DNA from: Lycorma delicatula
Lineage: Eukaryota > Arthropoda > Insecta > Hemiptera > Fulgoridae
Direction: 5' to 3'
DNA: 64,000 nt
Assembly (NCBI RefSeq): GCF_047948215.1
Contig: NC_134462.1
Location: forward strand, 119,470,437-119,534,436
In this document: positions 21,867 through 32,559 of the stretch, one piece after another
Layout: each line of letters opens with the position of its first letter
How positions within the stretch are numbered: position 1 is the stretch's first letter
Translations under genes and position numbers: made by a program
Notes under the pieces: model-generated
What the model was told of the DNA's origin: nothing
The model's input: the letters and a program-made list of their open reading frames with translations, nothing else
Databases searched by the model: none

Positions 21867-24163
21867 TATTTAACAGAATTATTAAAATATATTTAACCGA
21901 AATATAATTAATTAAATCTGTTAAATATTTTTTGTACAGTTTAAAACAAAAATCAAATAATAATTAAAGGTTACTTCATTAGTTTAAAAAAAGTATGTAC
22001 TCGTGCAGCATTTTTCCCGTAAAATGTTATTGTTCACATATTTTCAGTCACAACTTCGTCCCTTTTCACCCTTCAGTATGAAAAAAGTTTACAAAAATAT
22101 GTAGGTGATTGAATTTCATAAAATTTAAAATAGTTTTAATTTAACTTTTAATATAAAAATGAAAGTTTTTTTTAAATGGTGCTAATTTTTATCTTGATAT
22201 AGCCGGAAATTAGGTTAGGACACCTGTTATGATGAGTGTGTTTTTTCCCCTGTATTGCAGTTCACCCGGATTGTGATGGATTATTCCCCTACTACGATTT
22301 ATAAAGATGATGTTGTTCACATAGACGAATAGTAATTAATTTACTTTTTCCTACTAACGTAATATAAATTACGGTATGGCGACTGCGTAATATTTCTCTC
22401 TTTTATATTAATGTAATTTAGGAGTACGTGATAGTTTATGTTACTGTACGATTCTCAAAACCTATTTTACAAATAGGCTACCGGGTTAATGTCACGTATG
22501 CCGTATTACTGTAAGAGTGAAGTATATTGATTACTCGTGTACGTGTTTTAATAGAATACCACGTCTTTGTCATATATTTAACGTAAACGGTCCGTTTTCA
22601 ATGGGAGGCGATATGTGATCGTTTGAAACAGGGTACAATTCATTAAATGACCGTGTAGTAGATCGGTCATTGTGTTCATTTAGTTTATTCATATATTATT
22701 ATTAGTCCTAATTTTACCTACAGAAAAACATATTTACGTATTTTTCCCGAAATACAATTGAAATTCTTCCATAAACTTATTTTTCTGAAATTTAGAAAAT
22801 AAAATAATGTACGAATTATGAATTGTGTTTTTTGGTTCTTCGTGTAGGTTAAGGTCGTTTAGTATAATCTTCTGTTTCTAGATGTAACTTTTATTTAGTA
22901 AAAATACCCTGATTGTTTCTTTTTTAATAATAAAAACTAGTCTAATTAAACTTATTTTTAAAAAGGAAATAAACAAGAAATAGATAAATTATAGACCGAT
23001 CTCTTTTTTACAGAAATATTTTTGAAAAATAAACGATTAATGAAATAAATTATTTTATGAAGTATTTTATCTTAAACGTGTATCAATAGATACTTGTATC
23101 AGGAGAATACATCTGTTTATCACGTAAATATAATAAATGAAAAATCAAAACACGTGAAGGATTCCAGAAGAAAAGAATACGAACAGAATGGACCCCGCAA
23201 AAGGGGGGAGGGAGAGAAATTCACGCAAAACTAATTTAAAAAAAATACCATTCTATCCCCCTCTACTAATGATTACTTTTAATAAATTACTTTGCTCTTT
23301 TTGTTTGTAGTGTATCCAAACAAAAATACTAATTTTAATATTATTGTAGTTTTTTAAATGACCGTTCTAGCCTGAAATAACAGCTTTTTAAATAATTTTC
23401 CGTAGTGGTCGCGAAATTGTTAAAACCGTTGTGCGAAAAACATCCGAATCGGGCGAGGAAAGTTATGTAAATCTGAAATATGTTTTTAGATTTTTTTGTA
23501 CATTTTACAAGAGCGTAAAGACGAATTAAAGATCGATTTAAAAAATCTTCAAAAGCGTTTTCGGTGAGTTTAAATGTAAAAGAGAAAACCCGGTGGAAGT
23601 TAACTATTTATATTATACCGTTATTATGATTTTTTTTTATTTAGGAGAATTTTATTAAACAAAATTTTATTTGCTTAAAACGTCGTCAGAATCATTACAG
23701 TTTTCACAAACTTCACATTGGAAGCTTGAAAATTCACAGCTTCAGTTATATTGAAAACTATTCCGTTATTTTCCCAGTACTCATTTTCTATGAATTCTGT
23801 TTAATTACAATATGCGTTAAAATCTTTCGGTGTAACATTTGCGACTGCTTGTTTTGCAAGTTCCTATCAACAGGTTAAGCTGAGATTTCCGTCACAATTT
23901 CTTTTTCTTAGCGTATTTTTACTTCTTTGTACGAAGTAAAGGAAGTATTGTGATCGCGAAAAATTTCGGTTTTCAGATGTAAACGGAATTATTCAGTTTG
24001 ACCATCCCTGAATCCATGTTGACTAGTTTCGGCGTGACGTCGCTTTAAAGAATCGCGCATATTACGGGAATTATTAAAAAAAAATCCGCCGACGTAAAGT
24101 TTTGTAATTATTAATTAAAAAGTGTAGAGTGATAATTTTTTAATCCTTGTAATTATGTATGTA
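21867..24163. other. AT-rich intergenic DNA
   Basis: No gene was recognised. At 23920-24060 there is a block (TTTGTACGAAGTAAAGGAAG ... GTTTCGGCGTGACGTC) whose look suggests a dispersed repeat. I found no second copy in this window. Confidence 0.4.
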
Positions 24164-24350
24164 CAGTAGACGACCAACTATCGGGTCTATTGTGACAGAA
24201 GGACAGGCCGGGTAACAAAATAGCCGGGCAAGCTGGAGTTTTATAAATACCCTTTCCTGCCTCGCCTCATACGATTAAAAATACGCTTTTTATACTGAAG
24301 AACCGAGAAGACGCCGACAATACTCTTTCTTTAGCGTCTCAAGGATGCCC

Positions 24351-24615
24351 TTTCTTTCTTTTTCCTGTTTAGCCTCCGGTAACTACCATTTAGATAATAC
24401 TTCAGAGGATGAATGAGGATGATATGTATGAGTGTAAATGAAGTGTAGTCTTGTACATTCTCAGTTCGACCAATCCTGAGATGTGTGGTTAACTGAAACC
24501 TAACCATCAAAGAACACCGGTATCCACGATCTAGCATTCAAATCCATGTAAAAGTAACTGGCTTTACTAGGACTTGAACGCTGGAACTCTCGGCTTCCAA
24601 ATCAGCTGATTTGGT
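24351..24615 (-). mobile_element. tRNA-derived SINE with 12-bp target-site duplication
   Basis: Identical TCAAGGATGCCC sequences at 24339-24350 and 24616-24627 flank the element. On the minus strand it starts with a tRNA-like head carrying a B-box-like GTTCAAGTCC (about 24572). It continues through a body with GTGGATACCGGTGTTCTTTG and ACTACACTTCATTTACACTC, and ends in an A/G-rich tail (GGAAAAAGAAAGAAAG). The body recurs at 57740-57910. It inserted into the 3' part of the Tigger transposase. Confidence 0.85.
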
Positions 24616-24639
24616 TCAAGGATGCCCAGGCCCATCGGT

Positions 24640-25640
24640 TGACAAACAGCCGGTTGTTTGTCAATAACCCGGTTATTGGGTGTTAAAAATAAAGCTTTGA
24701 TGCTTACATCTTTGAGTTCGTCGGCGGTCGGATGCGTAGATGCGTTGTCAATAAGTAGCTTAACTTTCTCGGTAAATTTGGTCTTTCAAATATTTTTCTG
24801 CCATCGGTACGAACTCATTTTGGATTCGGGATTTAAAGTTTTCTGAATCCATCTGTACTTTCTTTTGATGCATGTAATATAGGGTTAGTGATTCCTGATT
24901 TTTCAGTTTTTAAAAACTTTTTTTTGTTGATTTTCCTGTTAACTTTAACTTTATCTTGGCTGTTGCATTACTACAAGCCAGCTGGTGACTCGTTCCAAGG
25001 TTTTGTTGTATCCTGGTGCGGCTTCTTTTTTTGATGTAAGCGTTTTTGTTGGAAGCTTCTTATTATACAAACCGGTCTCATCTGTGTTGTACAACTGTTT
25101 TTCAAAAATTTCCTCCTTTTCATAAAGCTTAAAATGATAGTCTTTGAACAAAAGTACAGCCTTTGTACCGATTCTTTTTTACGGATTATGGTAATCTTTC
25201 CCGCTTACGGTAATGTGACGACTACTGTATCGTCTTTTCCACCGATCTAACCGTCCATCACTGGCAGTAAATTCTAAATCTTCTCCTTTATCTGTCGCTT
25301 AAATTGCATTTTCCTGCAGTATTGGCCCTATAACAGGTAAGCCTTTTCCTCTTAAGTTATCGTGTCGCAAAAATAAAGCTTCGCTTCCTCAACTTCTTCA
25401 TGTTTACCTTTCGGCATCCGTTTTCTTACTTTCATTTCGCTTCCACTAGATTGGGCGGTACACCCTTTTAAATTTCTGTTCGATTCTTCTTCCAGTCTCC
25501 GACTGTAAATTTCCCGACTCCTAACGATGAAGTATTAGTTTTTGCCGTTACTCCAAATTCCACTAGCTTTATAGCGCGTAGTTTATCATACAGTAGTACA
25601 ACCTTTTTTTGTTTATCACCCGTTACGTAATATTTAATAA
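24640..25640 (-). pseudogene. Tigger/jerky-type pogo transposase
   Basis: Minus-strand pieces run N to C from about 25630. KLVEFGVTAKTNTSS and VGDWKKNR (about 25580-25490) form the first HTH of the CENP-B N-terminal fold. Next come GPILQENAI (about 25325) and DGWLDRWKRRYSSRHITVSG (about 25260-25205), the CENP-B-type second DNA-binding domain. QLYNTDETGLYNKKLPTKTL (about 25095-25040) is the DDE_1 domain start with its first catalytic Asp. KVKLLIDNASTHPTADELKD (about 24760-24700) carries the second Asp motif. Stops and frameshifts disrupt it, the segment between the two Asp motifs is partly lost, and the end is cut by the SINE. Confidence 0.85.
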
Positions 25641-25769
25641 AAAAAGCACACTAAACAACAATGTACTAACATAACCGGGAACAGTGGCGAACATATCTCG
25701 GACTTTTTGACATCCGATGTACAACTGACAAAGTAAAGAGCACTTAACTGGGTAGGAGAAATCCGTGCT

Positions 25770-28700
25770 GCTGATAATTCCATTCCCCGGGGCCTGGCCG
25801 GGAATGTGTAGCAGGCTGGTAGACTCGGGGTTTGACTGTGATGAAGCGGTCTGTATGTCGACTCAGGAGAGCTGCACAACATGAAGGCGATTCTGGTCGG
25901 CGCACGGCTCTACTTGCAAATTATCGCAGGGAGAGGGCCAGGTACTGCCATTATATTAGGTCCTGTAAGCGTAATTCCTGGCGCTCATTTGTTCAGTAGC
26001 AAGGAAATTAGGACCCTTGGGGTATTGTGTACAGAATCCTTGGACATAAGCGTAGGAAGGAAGTCCTTTTACCAGCCCTTTCGACTCAGGATGGTGTTTT
26101 GATGGACAAAGATCGTGTCCTCCACATTTTTTAAGATGATTTGCTTCCTGATGACACTGAAACTGTGAGACTTTGTATAACCAACGTGTCCGGCGAGAAA
26201 TCACCGAGTTCCATACTGAGGTATAGTCTCTTGAGATTACCGAGGCGGAGGTTCGTCAGGTGGTATGTAGTATGGCGAGACATAAAGCGTCCGGGTATGA
26301 TTGTATCACGGTGGAACTTCTTGTTCGCTGGTTGCCCGTGATTCTCGGTCCCCTGACCAGGGTTTTTAAATCATGGAGAATTGATATTGATTTTTAAATG
26401 TGACGACAGGGACCCTATTGTTACTTTTGCTTATCGGCCTTTGACGCTCTTGCCTGTAATCGGAAAGGTTTTTAAGAAAGTTTTGTATCTCTGTATTACT
26501 GGTAAGTTAACTACAGAGCACTTACTGATGGACAGCCAGTGTGGCTTCCGGCTCGGCAAGAGCACGGAGGACGCCATATTGAAGGTGATGAATATTGCTT
26601 TCTAGGTATGTGTTAGGTGTTTTTGTGGATATATCCGAGGTTTTTAATAACTTACGATGGCCCTCTGCCTTGTTTCAAATGCAGTAACGTGGTTGTACGT
26701 GGAATAAAATAAAGATTCTGTCAAGTTATTTCAGCCATCGAATCATAGCCGTCCGTGATGGCAGCTCGGAAGACACTATCCAAAGGGGCCTGCAGTGTAT
26801 TGAGTCCCCTTCTTTGGATAATTGAGTTTAATCCTATGTTACGGTTGAGGTTGCCCAGTGATTGCCGCATTATTGCTTATGCGGATGATGGGCTATTGCT
26901 GGCTGAAGGGGACTCGCGGAACGAGATAGAACTTCGAGCTGCCGATGCATGTGAGATTCGCAGGTTGTGGAGTCTCCAGCATATGATGATTTTTAGTTCG
27001 GAAAAAACCACGATGATGTTGTTGAAGGTTTAGCGGGCCAATTCACGCCGAGCATGGGTTTCAATGGCTGGCCTTCCTGTTAGATGTGTTTCTGCTCAAA
27101 AATACTTGGGTGTAATCCTTGATGAGAATCTTCGATTCAAGGAACACCTTCAATATGATGCCAAGAAGGCTGTTGCTGTTTTTTTGGAATTCCCAACGTT
27201 ATCTATCCCGGAGGGGGGGTGCGGCGACCGGCAACGTCACAAGGTGGGTGTCTTCCCCCTACGGGTTTGGGATGTAAGTGAGGCTGTTATGTTATACGCT
27301 GCGCCTGTCTGGACTCATTGCATGATCTTTAAGTGTTATAGGGACATTATTTTGAGAGCCCAGCGTCTCCTTCTATTGGCTGTTGTCGGCGGTTACAGGA
27401 CTGTCGCGGGAGGCAGTCTGTGTTATTGGCATTACAGTGGCATTAAGCCGATATATATTCTTGCCGTAGAACGTAAGGAGCGCTATATTTCCAAACAGGA
27501 TAGTCTTCTTACTTCTGAACGGTACGCGAAAAATTGAAGACTAGGGTTTTACATCTTGGCAGGTCAGCTGGGATGACACCCCTGTTGATCGTTACACGCA
27601 TGGCATGTTTCCAGTTGTGACTGATTTGCGCGCGGTTAGGTGGATTTCCCCCAATAGGTATATTACGCAATTCATTGCCGGGCTTCATACGGTGCTTTTC
27701 GGGAGAGATTGGCTAGGTTTCGTTTAGTAGATTCAGGTCTATACCCGGATTGCGGGGTTGTCACCGTGGACCGTGTCCTCTATATCTGTCCCCGGTACGA
27801 GACTGACGTACCAGATTAGTTAGAGAACTTGAGAGAGTGAACTCCTTTTCTGGATCTCCGAGTTAATCGGAAGATCCGTGGAGAATGGTCGATAGTGGCT
27901 GGTTTCTCTGTTTCCTTGCATTACGTAGATCGGCTGAAGGTGTTTAAACGGAGTAGGATCCCGGGTGGATAGGGCCGAGACATTTGATTGGCCAGGGGTA
28001 GGCGTTTTGGCAACGAGCCTCGGTTAATTCAAAAGCAGTGATTATTGACGGCGATTGGCGGAACCGCTATCGGCGAGGAGGGTGACTGCGCTGTCGAGGA
28101 CCTGGTTATCCGTGCAGTCGTGAGGTGTGGCACTGTCTTGCTGAGAGCGGTCTTCGAATGTGGTGGAGTATATGTCGGGCGGTTAATTTAGAGCAGTAGA
28201 TTGTTAAAGTCGGGTGGCGGAGCTACCGTCGGCGGGGGGTGACTAAGCTACCGAGGGCATGGTAGTCCATGCAGGCGTGAGGTGTGGCACTATTTTGCCG
28301 AGGGCGGTCTTCAGGTATGATGTTTTTAGTGGGTGATAGGATGTAGGTCTGAATTTCGTTGTTACGTATAACCTATTTTCAACGGTATGAGTTTAGCGTT
28401 GTATTGACTCCTTCCTTAGTCGACGGTTAAATTATTTACAGTCACAAGCGTCGGAATTGAAATTGGACTAGGCGCGGGGTTCTCGCTTCCGCGGACTCGG
28501 TTAGCTAGTTGAAAGGGTGATATTGCAGGAAAAGAAGAATGAAGATGTCCGAAAGAAGCTTAAAGCGAAGGCGTTGGCTGAGGTAATAATTTTGCTAATG
28601 TAAATGTCTGCCGAAGCATTTGCATCGGTGGCACCGCGACCGAGGCCTGGCTGATGACTGTAAATTGTAATCGGTTAGTCTAAAGGCGACCTCCGGTAAA

Positions 28701-28800
28701 GCCCCTCAGGGCTCGAAACGGAGGGGGTGGTGTGGCGACTGGAATCGCCGCAAGGTACCTACCCCGAAGGGAAAGACCCGGGTTGGGTTGTTTCAACTTG
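25770..28800 (+). mobile_element. R1-type non-LTR retrotransposon (family 1), inactive
   Basis: Fragments of reverse transcriptase and C-terminal domain lie across + frames. GPLTRVFKSW is near 26350. VIGKVFKKVL (about 26457) and QCGFRLGKSTEDAILKVMN (26538-26595) are RT blocks. CSVLSPLLWIIEFNPMLRL (about 26793) and IIAYADDGLLLAEGDSRNEI (26868-26927) carry an intact YADD catalytic box. Then come RCVSAQKYLGVILDENLRFK (about 27085), LYAAPVWTH (about 27295) and a C-terminal FRLVDSGLYPDCG/VDRVLYICPRYE zinc-knuckle-like region (about 27720-27800). A long GC-rich 3' UTR follows to about 28800. The 'YADDGLLL..GD.R' signature is typical of R1-clade elements. It inserted in a Tigger element. The endonuclease region is not recognisable and the frame is broken many times. 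Confidence 0.85.
28021..28335 (+). repeat. Tandem duplication in the LINE 3' UTR (two units of about 159 bp)
   Basis: Unit 1 begins CGGTTAATTCAAAAGCAGTG at 28021 and unit 2 begins CGGTTAATTTAGAGCAGTAG at 28180. Both continue through GAGGTGTGGCACT and GAGCGGTCTTC / GGGCGGTCTTC. Divergence between units shows the duplication is old. Confidence 0.8.
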
Positions 28801-28911
28801 TGTTAAGCGCACGGCACGTAGATTGTAGTAGACGACCGCTTGCAAAGTAGATTATCCTCATTTACGAAATATTATTTTTTTTAATTAGGCCGGATAGCCG
28901 AGAGTCTATTC

Positions 28912-30061
28912 GATTTTAAATTTTAGAAATTTATTAGTTGTAGTAATGCTACCTTTTTATTTTTATTTGTATTTTATTTCTTTAATGTATGCTTATAAAT
29001 AAAAGTACAGCTGTTTTAAAGCGTACGGTACAATTTATAGTGAACATTAATGGATGTTGTAAATTATTTAAAACAGGATGGTTCGCATATTCTATTTCGT
29101 TATAGAATTACTTGATCCGCCATCTATTTCATGTTGAATTCGTAAAATATTTAGAGTGAAAATTATTAACTACCTCATTACCAGCGATAAAATTGTCCTC
29201 GTCACTGAAGTAAAATTGTGATGAAAATGGAAAAATAGTGTACATGTAAATCAATATTAAGTTGTAAATACATTTATTTCTGTGTTATATTAAAACTTAT
29301 CTTTTATGTTTATTAAAAAAAAAAGTGCTAGTAAAGTCTGAAAATGACATAAACAAGTGTTTATAGTAGACTAGATTTTTCTTTTCTTCTTTCCATCGCT
29401 ATTCACTCACCCGCTCAAACTTTATCCCTCTCACTTCCCCTTTTACCCTTTTTCGTTGGGACATATGTAAATCTATTAGTATTGACCGAGCTGAAACTTT
29501 TTAAACGTTAAAAGCAGTAGTTTCACGATTGTTGAAAACTAGTGAATAGAATTTAACTTCGTAAAATTGACTTTTATTTTCATAGGTTAAAAGAGAAAAA
29601 CGCCGTATTGTTTATTTATTTTAGATTGTTATGATGTATTTTGTGATTTGAGTTAAATTTTAATTAATTTATATGTAGTTAACGAACAATATCGTCTTAC
29701 GGCCGACAACATAATCGTTTTGTATCTGCTCTAAAAGTTAGTATTTCGTTAAAACTCTATTTTACAAGCTTAGTTTTTATTATCCTCATTGAAAACATGA
29801 TTGTTTTTAATATCGTTGATGTTGTGTAAAGTCGTAATCGAAATAGTTTCCCTTATCCTATGTTTTATAGGGAAAATAGTCATTAATGAATCTTTCACAT
29901 TACATCAATCTGAAACGGTAACGAGCAACTTCAGACTGTTATGCAGGATGTTCACGGTTACGTAACCCGCGCGTAAAGTAAATTGTAATTATTTAATGAC
30001 AAAAGTTATTTAATTGTTGTACGATACAAGAAAGTAAACAAATTATATTTTTAATTATTCT
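28912..30061. other. AT-rich intergenic DNA, nothing recognised
   Basis: No supported coding, RNA or transposon feature was seen. Confidence 0.4.
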
Positions 30062-31000
30062 CTACTTACATGCCACAATTAATCTTCAACGTTTTCACCT
30101 TGAGCATCGATGTAGGTCTCGACTTGTTTTTTGACGTTCGATGCGATTTTCCTTAGAATTGCTGCACGATGTGAAAAATAATGTCCTCGATATTTTCTTT
30201 TAATTTATCGGAACTGCGAGCTTTTTTGAAAATAGTCATCTTTCAGATATCTCCGTAAATAAAGATCTAGTGTTCGGAAATCCGAGAACCATAATCCGCA
30301 GCCAATAATCCGCACATAATACAGGCCATAATCCGCGGGAAATTGCACGATCGCCGAAAAATTTACGTAAAAACTTCATAACCGAATCGGCTTTGTGGCA
30401 AGTGCACCCTTTTTGGTGTAATAAGCCGATCGCTTTTCATTTTAAACAAGGCTACGAAATTTGTAATGATTTCCGAATAATTATTCTGCTACTAAATTTG
30501 TCTATGAAAACTAATAGGTGCGACCGATGTTCGTGGCGAAATCGCGTTCCAAACAACAGCTTTTTGGTAATACGACGGCCTTTAGTGAAAAATGTGTGGA
30601 TTCTCGGAACTCCTTACTTTATTGGTTTGAGCCCTCTGCGGTACTGAGATCGTTGTTAATAATCTACTCGTCTAATTTCTCTCCTTACTCGAGTTTTATA
30701 GGGGCGTAACTTGAGTGTTTTTGTAGCCTTGGTAACAACCCCGATTGCAAGTCCAGTCTGTTGAGATAGTTTCCCGAGTAAATTTCCTGGAGACTGATTA
30801 AAAACGACTGATGAATATCGCGAAAGTGATATCGTGTAACATCGAAGAACGATTCAAGAAATCTAATGATAAACGAAAACCGATGGATTTATTATACTGC
30901 GGAGAAAATTAACCGTAAAGATTTTTTAACATTCAGAATAATGCCGAGAGATTAAACAACATTCCACAACAAATGTATGCTTTTTGTGAAAACAGCGCGA
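30062..31000 (-). pseudogene. DDE transposase relic (mariner-like superfamily)
   Basis: Minus-strand pieces follow a transposase order. SPRKFTRETISTDWTCNRG (about 30790-30735) is an HTH segment. SSENPHIFH (about 30605) and VWNAISPRTSVAPISF (about 30553-30508) correspond to the 'W..ENP...H..P..VGVWCA+S...IVGP+FF' block of the catalytic domain. A FLRKFFGDRAISR-like stretch lies near 30375 and a C-terminal LRKIASNVKKQVETYIDAQG sits at about 30155-30100. The QQDG/SPDL regions are eroded. Small indels break every frame, and the ends of the element were not found. Confidence 0.65.
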
Positions 31001-31068
31001 TTGTTTACCTCTGCGAAACTATTGACACAGTAGAGGGACGACGAGGTCATGTGTTGCAATCTTGTATG

Positions 31069-31327
31069 CAGTGGTTCCCAAACTTTTCCGAGTCGCGGCC
31101 CCCTTTTCAATTAAAATTTTTCCATGGCGCCCTACCCTTAGTAAAATTATGACTACTCGTAAGTAAGAGATAAAAATAAATAAAACTCGTGTATCTTCAG
31201 TATTTTTTTACTTTATTAACATTAAATTAATAATTATAAATGTCTTGGTTCAATTAATTATGAAGCTTTTACAATATTTCGCGGCGCCCCTGTGAAGAGG
31301 CCGTGGCGCACAGTTTGGGAATCACTG
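31069..31327. mobile_element. hAT-type MITE
   Basis: The left end CAGTGGTTCCCAAACTTTTC (31069) is the inverse of the right end AGTTTGGGAATCACTG (31312-31327), with one mismatch. Subterminal GCGGCCCCC / GCGGCGCCCC segments also pair. Flanks TTGTATG (before) and TTGTATA (after) look like an imperfect 7-8 bp target duplication, as for hAT elements. It has no coding capacity and is 259 bp long. Confidence 0.9.
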
Positions 31328-32559
31328 TTGTATAGAAAAGTCTAAGAAAAATATCTGCCTTGCCAGAAGCTCTGTAGCAACAAACCTACCGGCTTAAGAT
31401 CGGCGTCCGTTTCGGGTCGCGTGACGTTGTGAATCCACTATATTTTGGAATTGAATTCCAGTTTGAGGATTCCTTATTTGTTAAATATACAGCAAGCAAA
31501 CTAATCTATAACCTGAATAAAATAATGATCGCCAAATACATGCAGCATTCCACGAGAGGATTTATTTTTTTATATTCTCTCGATAACGAGCGATTGAAAA
31601 TTAAAATGATTTCGACTTTTTCCTTCCCAAGCTCCATATCAAATTTAATTCATCTACTTCTTTCTCCGATCCAGAAATAAGTTCTTGACTGTTATTTCGA
31701 AACATCTTGTAAAAGTTACTCTCTCTTTGAGGTGAAGTAAAAATAAGCTTTGTTTGGTACCTTAGCTTCTAATCGTTTAAATTTCTTTATTAAACTGTGC
31801 CGTAGAAAGATCGCGGTAAAGAACTATGATGTAGAAAACGTTTTTATTGTTTAAAAAACAATTTGTTGCTACGATTTCGAATATGCTTGTGCATGAACTT
31901 TAACAAACAGTTACGGTGGGTGAAATGATTGGTGAAAAAATATTTTACGCTTACCAAGAATTGTACTCAGACCGAATGAAATCGAAAAGTGCTCAAAGGA
32001 AGACGACGGTTCCCCTCCGTACGTATCTTTCACTTAATTAATTTAACTACCGTACATTAATATTAGATGACCAAAGTTTCTACTGTAAGTTTGTTTTGTT
32101 TGTCGAAAAAATTGACTTATCTAAATAATTCATTATTGGATAAATTTCATAACACTTAATGAAATCATTGAAATTAAATCGACTGCTTTTCTTTAGAATC
32201 AATCTAATGAATTGATAAAATTACGTTATTATTACGGTATCGGGTAGATTGTACTGATCTATTGAGTCGTTATTATTTTTGAAGTAAAGATTTACTTCTG
32301 TACCGTTAAAATAACATGAATAGTGACAAACTATTAGTATTGCAATATCGTATTGAAACGAAAACAATCGTTAAACAAAATCACTTATATACTAACTTAC
32401 AAGGTAAGATTAACGAAAAAGAATCAAACCGCTTGCCGTAATCGCATCATGAAAACCATTGTAATTTTTATTATTATTTGCAGCAATATCAATCTGTTGT
32501 GATTGTAACCTCTTTCAGTTAACCTTGCTAATCATTGTTTATTATAAAGTCCACCTCCA
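31328..32559. other. AT-rich intergenic DNA, nothing recognised
   Basis: An open frame at 31429-31680 has no recognisable domain. Confidence 0.4.

Larger units (their letters stand above)
24164..28911 (-). mobile_element. Tigger/pogo DNA transposon split by SINE and R1-type LINE insertions
   Basis: The left terminus is TA followed by CAGTAGACGACCAACTATCGGG (24164). The right terminus, inverted, is GGCCGGATAGCCGAGAGTCTATT (28888-28910). Both resemble Tigger TIRs. Transposase sequence occupies 24640-25640 on the minus strand. A tRNA-derived SINE interrupts the 3' part (24351-24615) and an R1-type LINE (about 25770-28800) lies between the transposase start and the right TIR. Removing both leaves roughly 1.5 kb. 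Confidence 0.75.

Noticed and set aside
24640..24663. Short palindrome TGACAAACA...TGTTTGTCA as a regulatory site
   Set aside because: It lies inside the Tigger pseudogene sequence next to the SINE insertion; arms are only 9 bp, so likely incidental.
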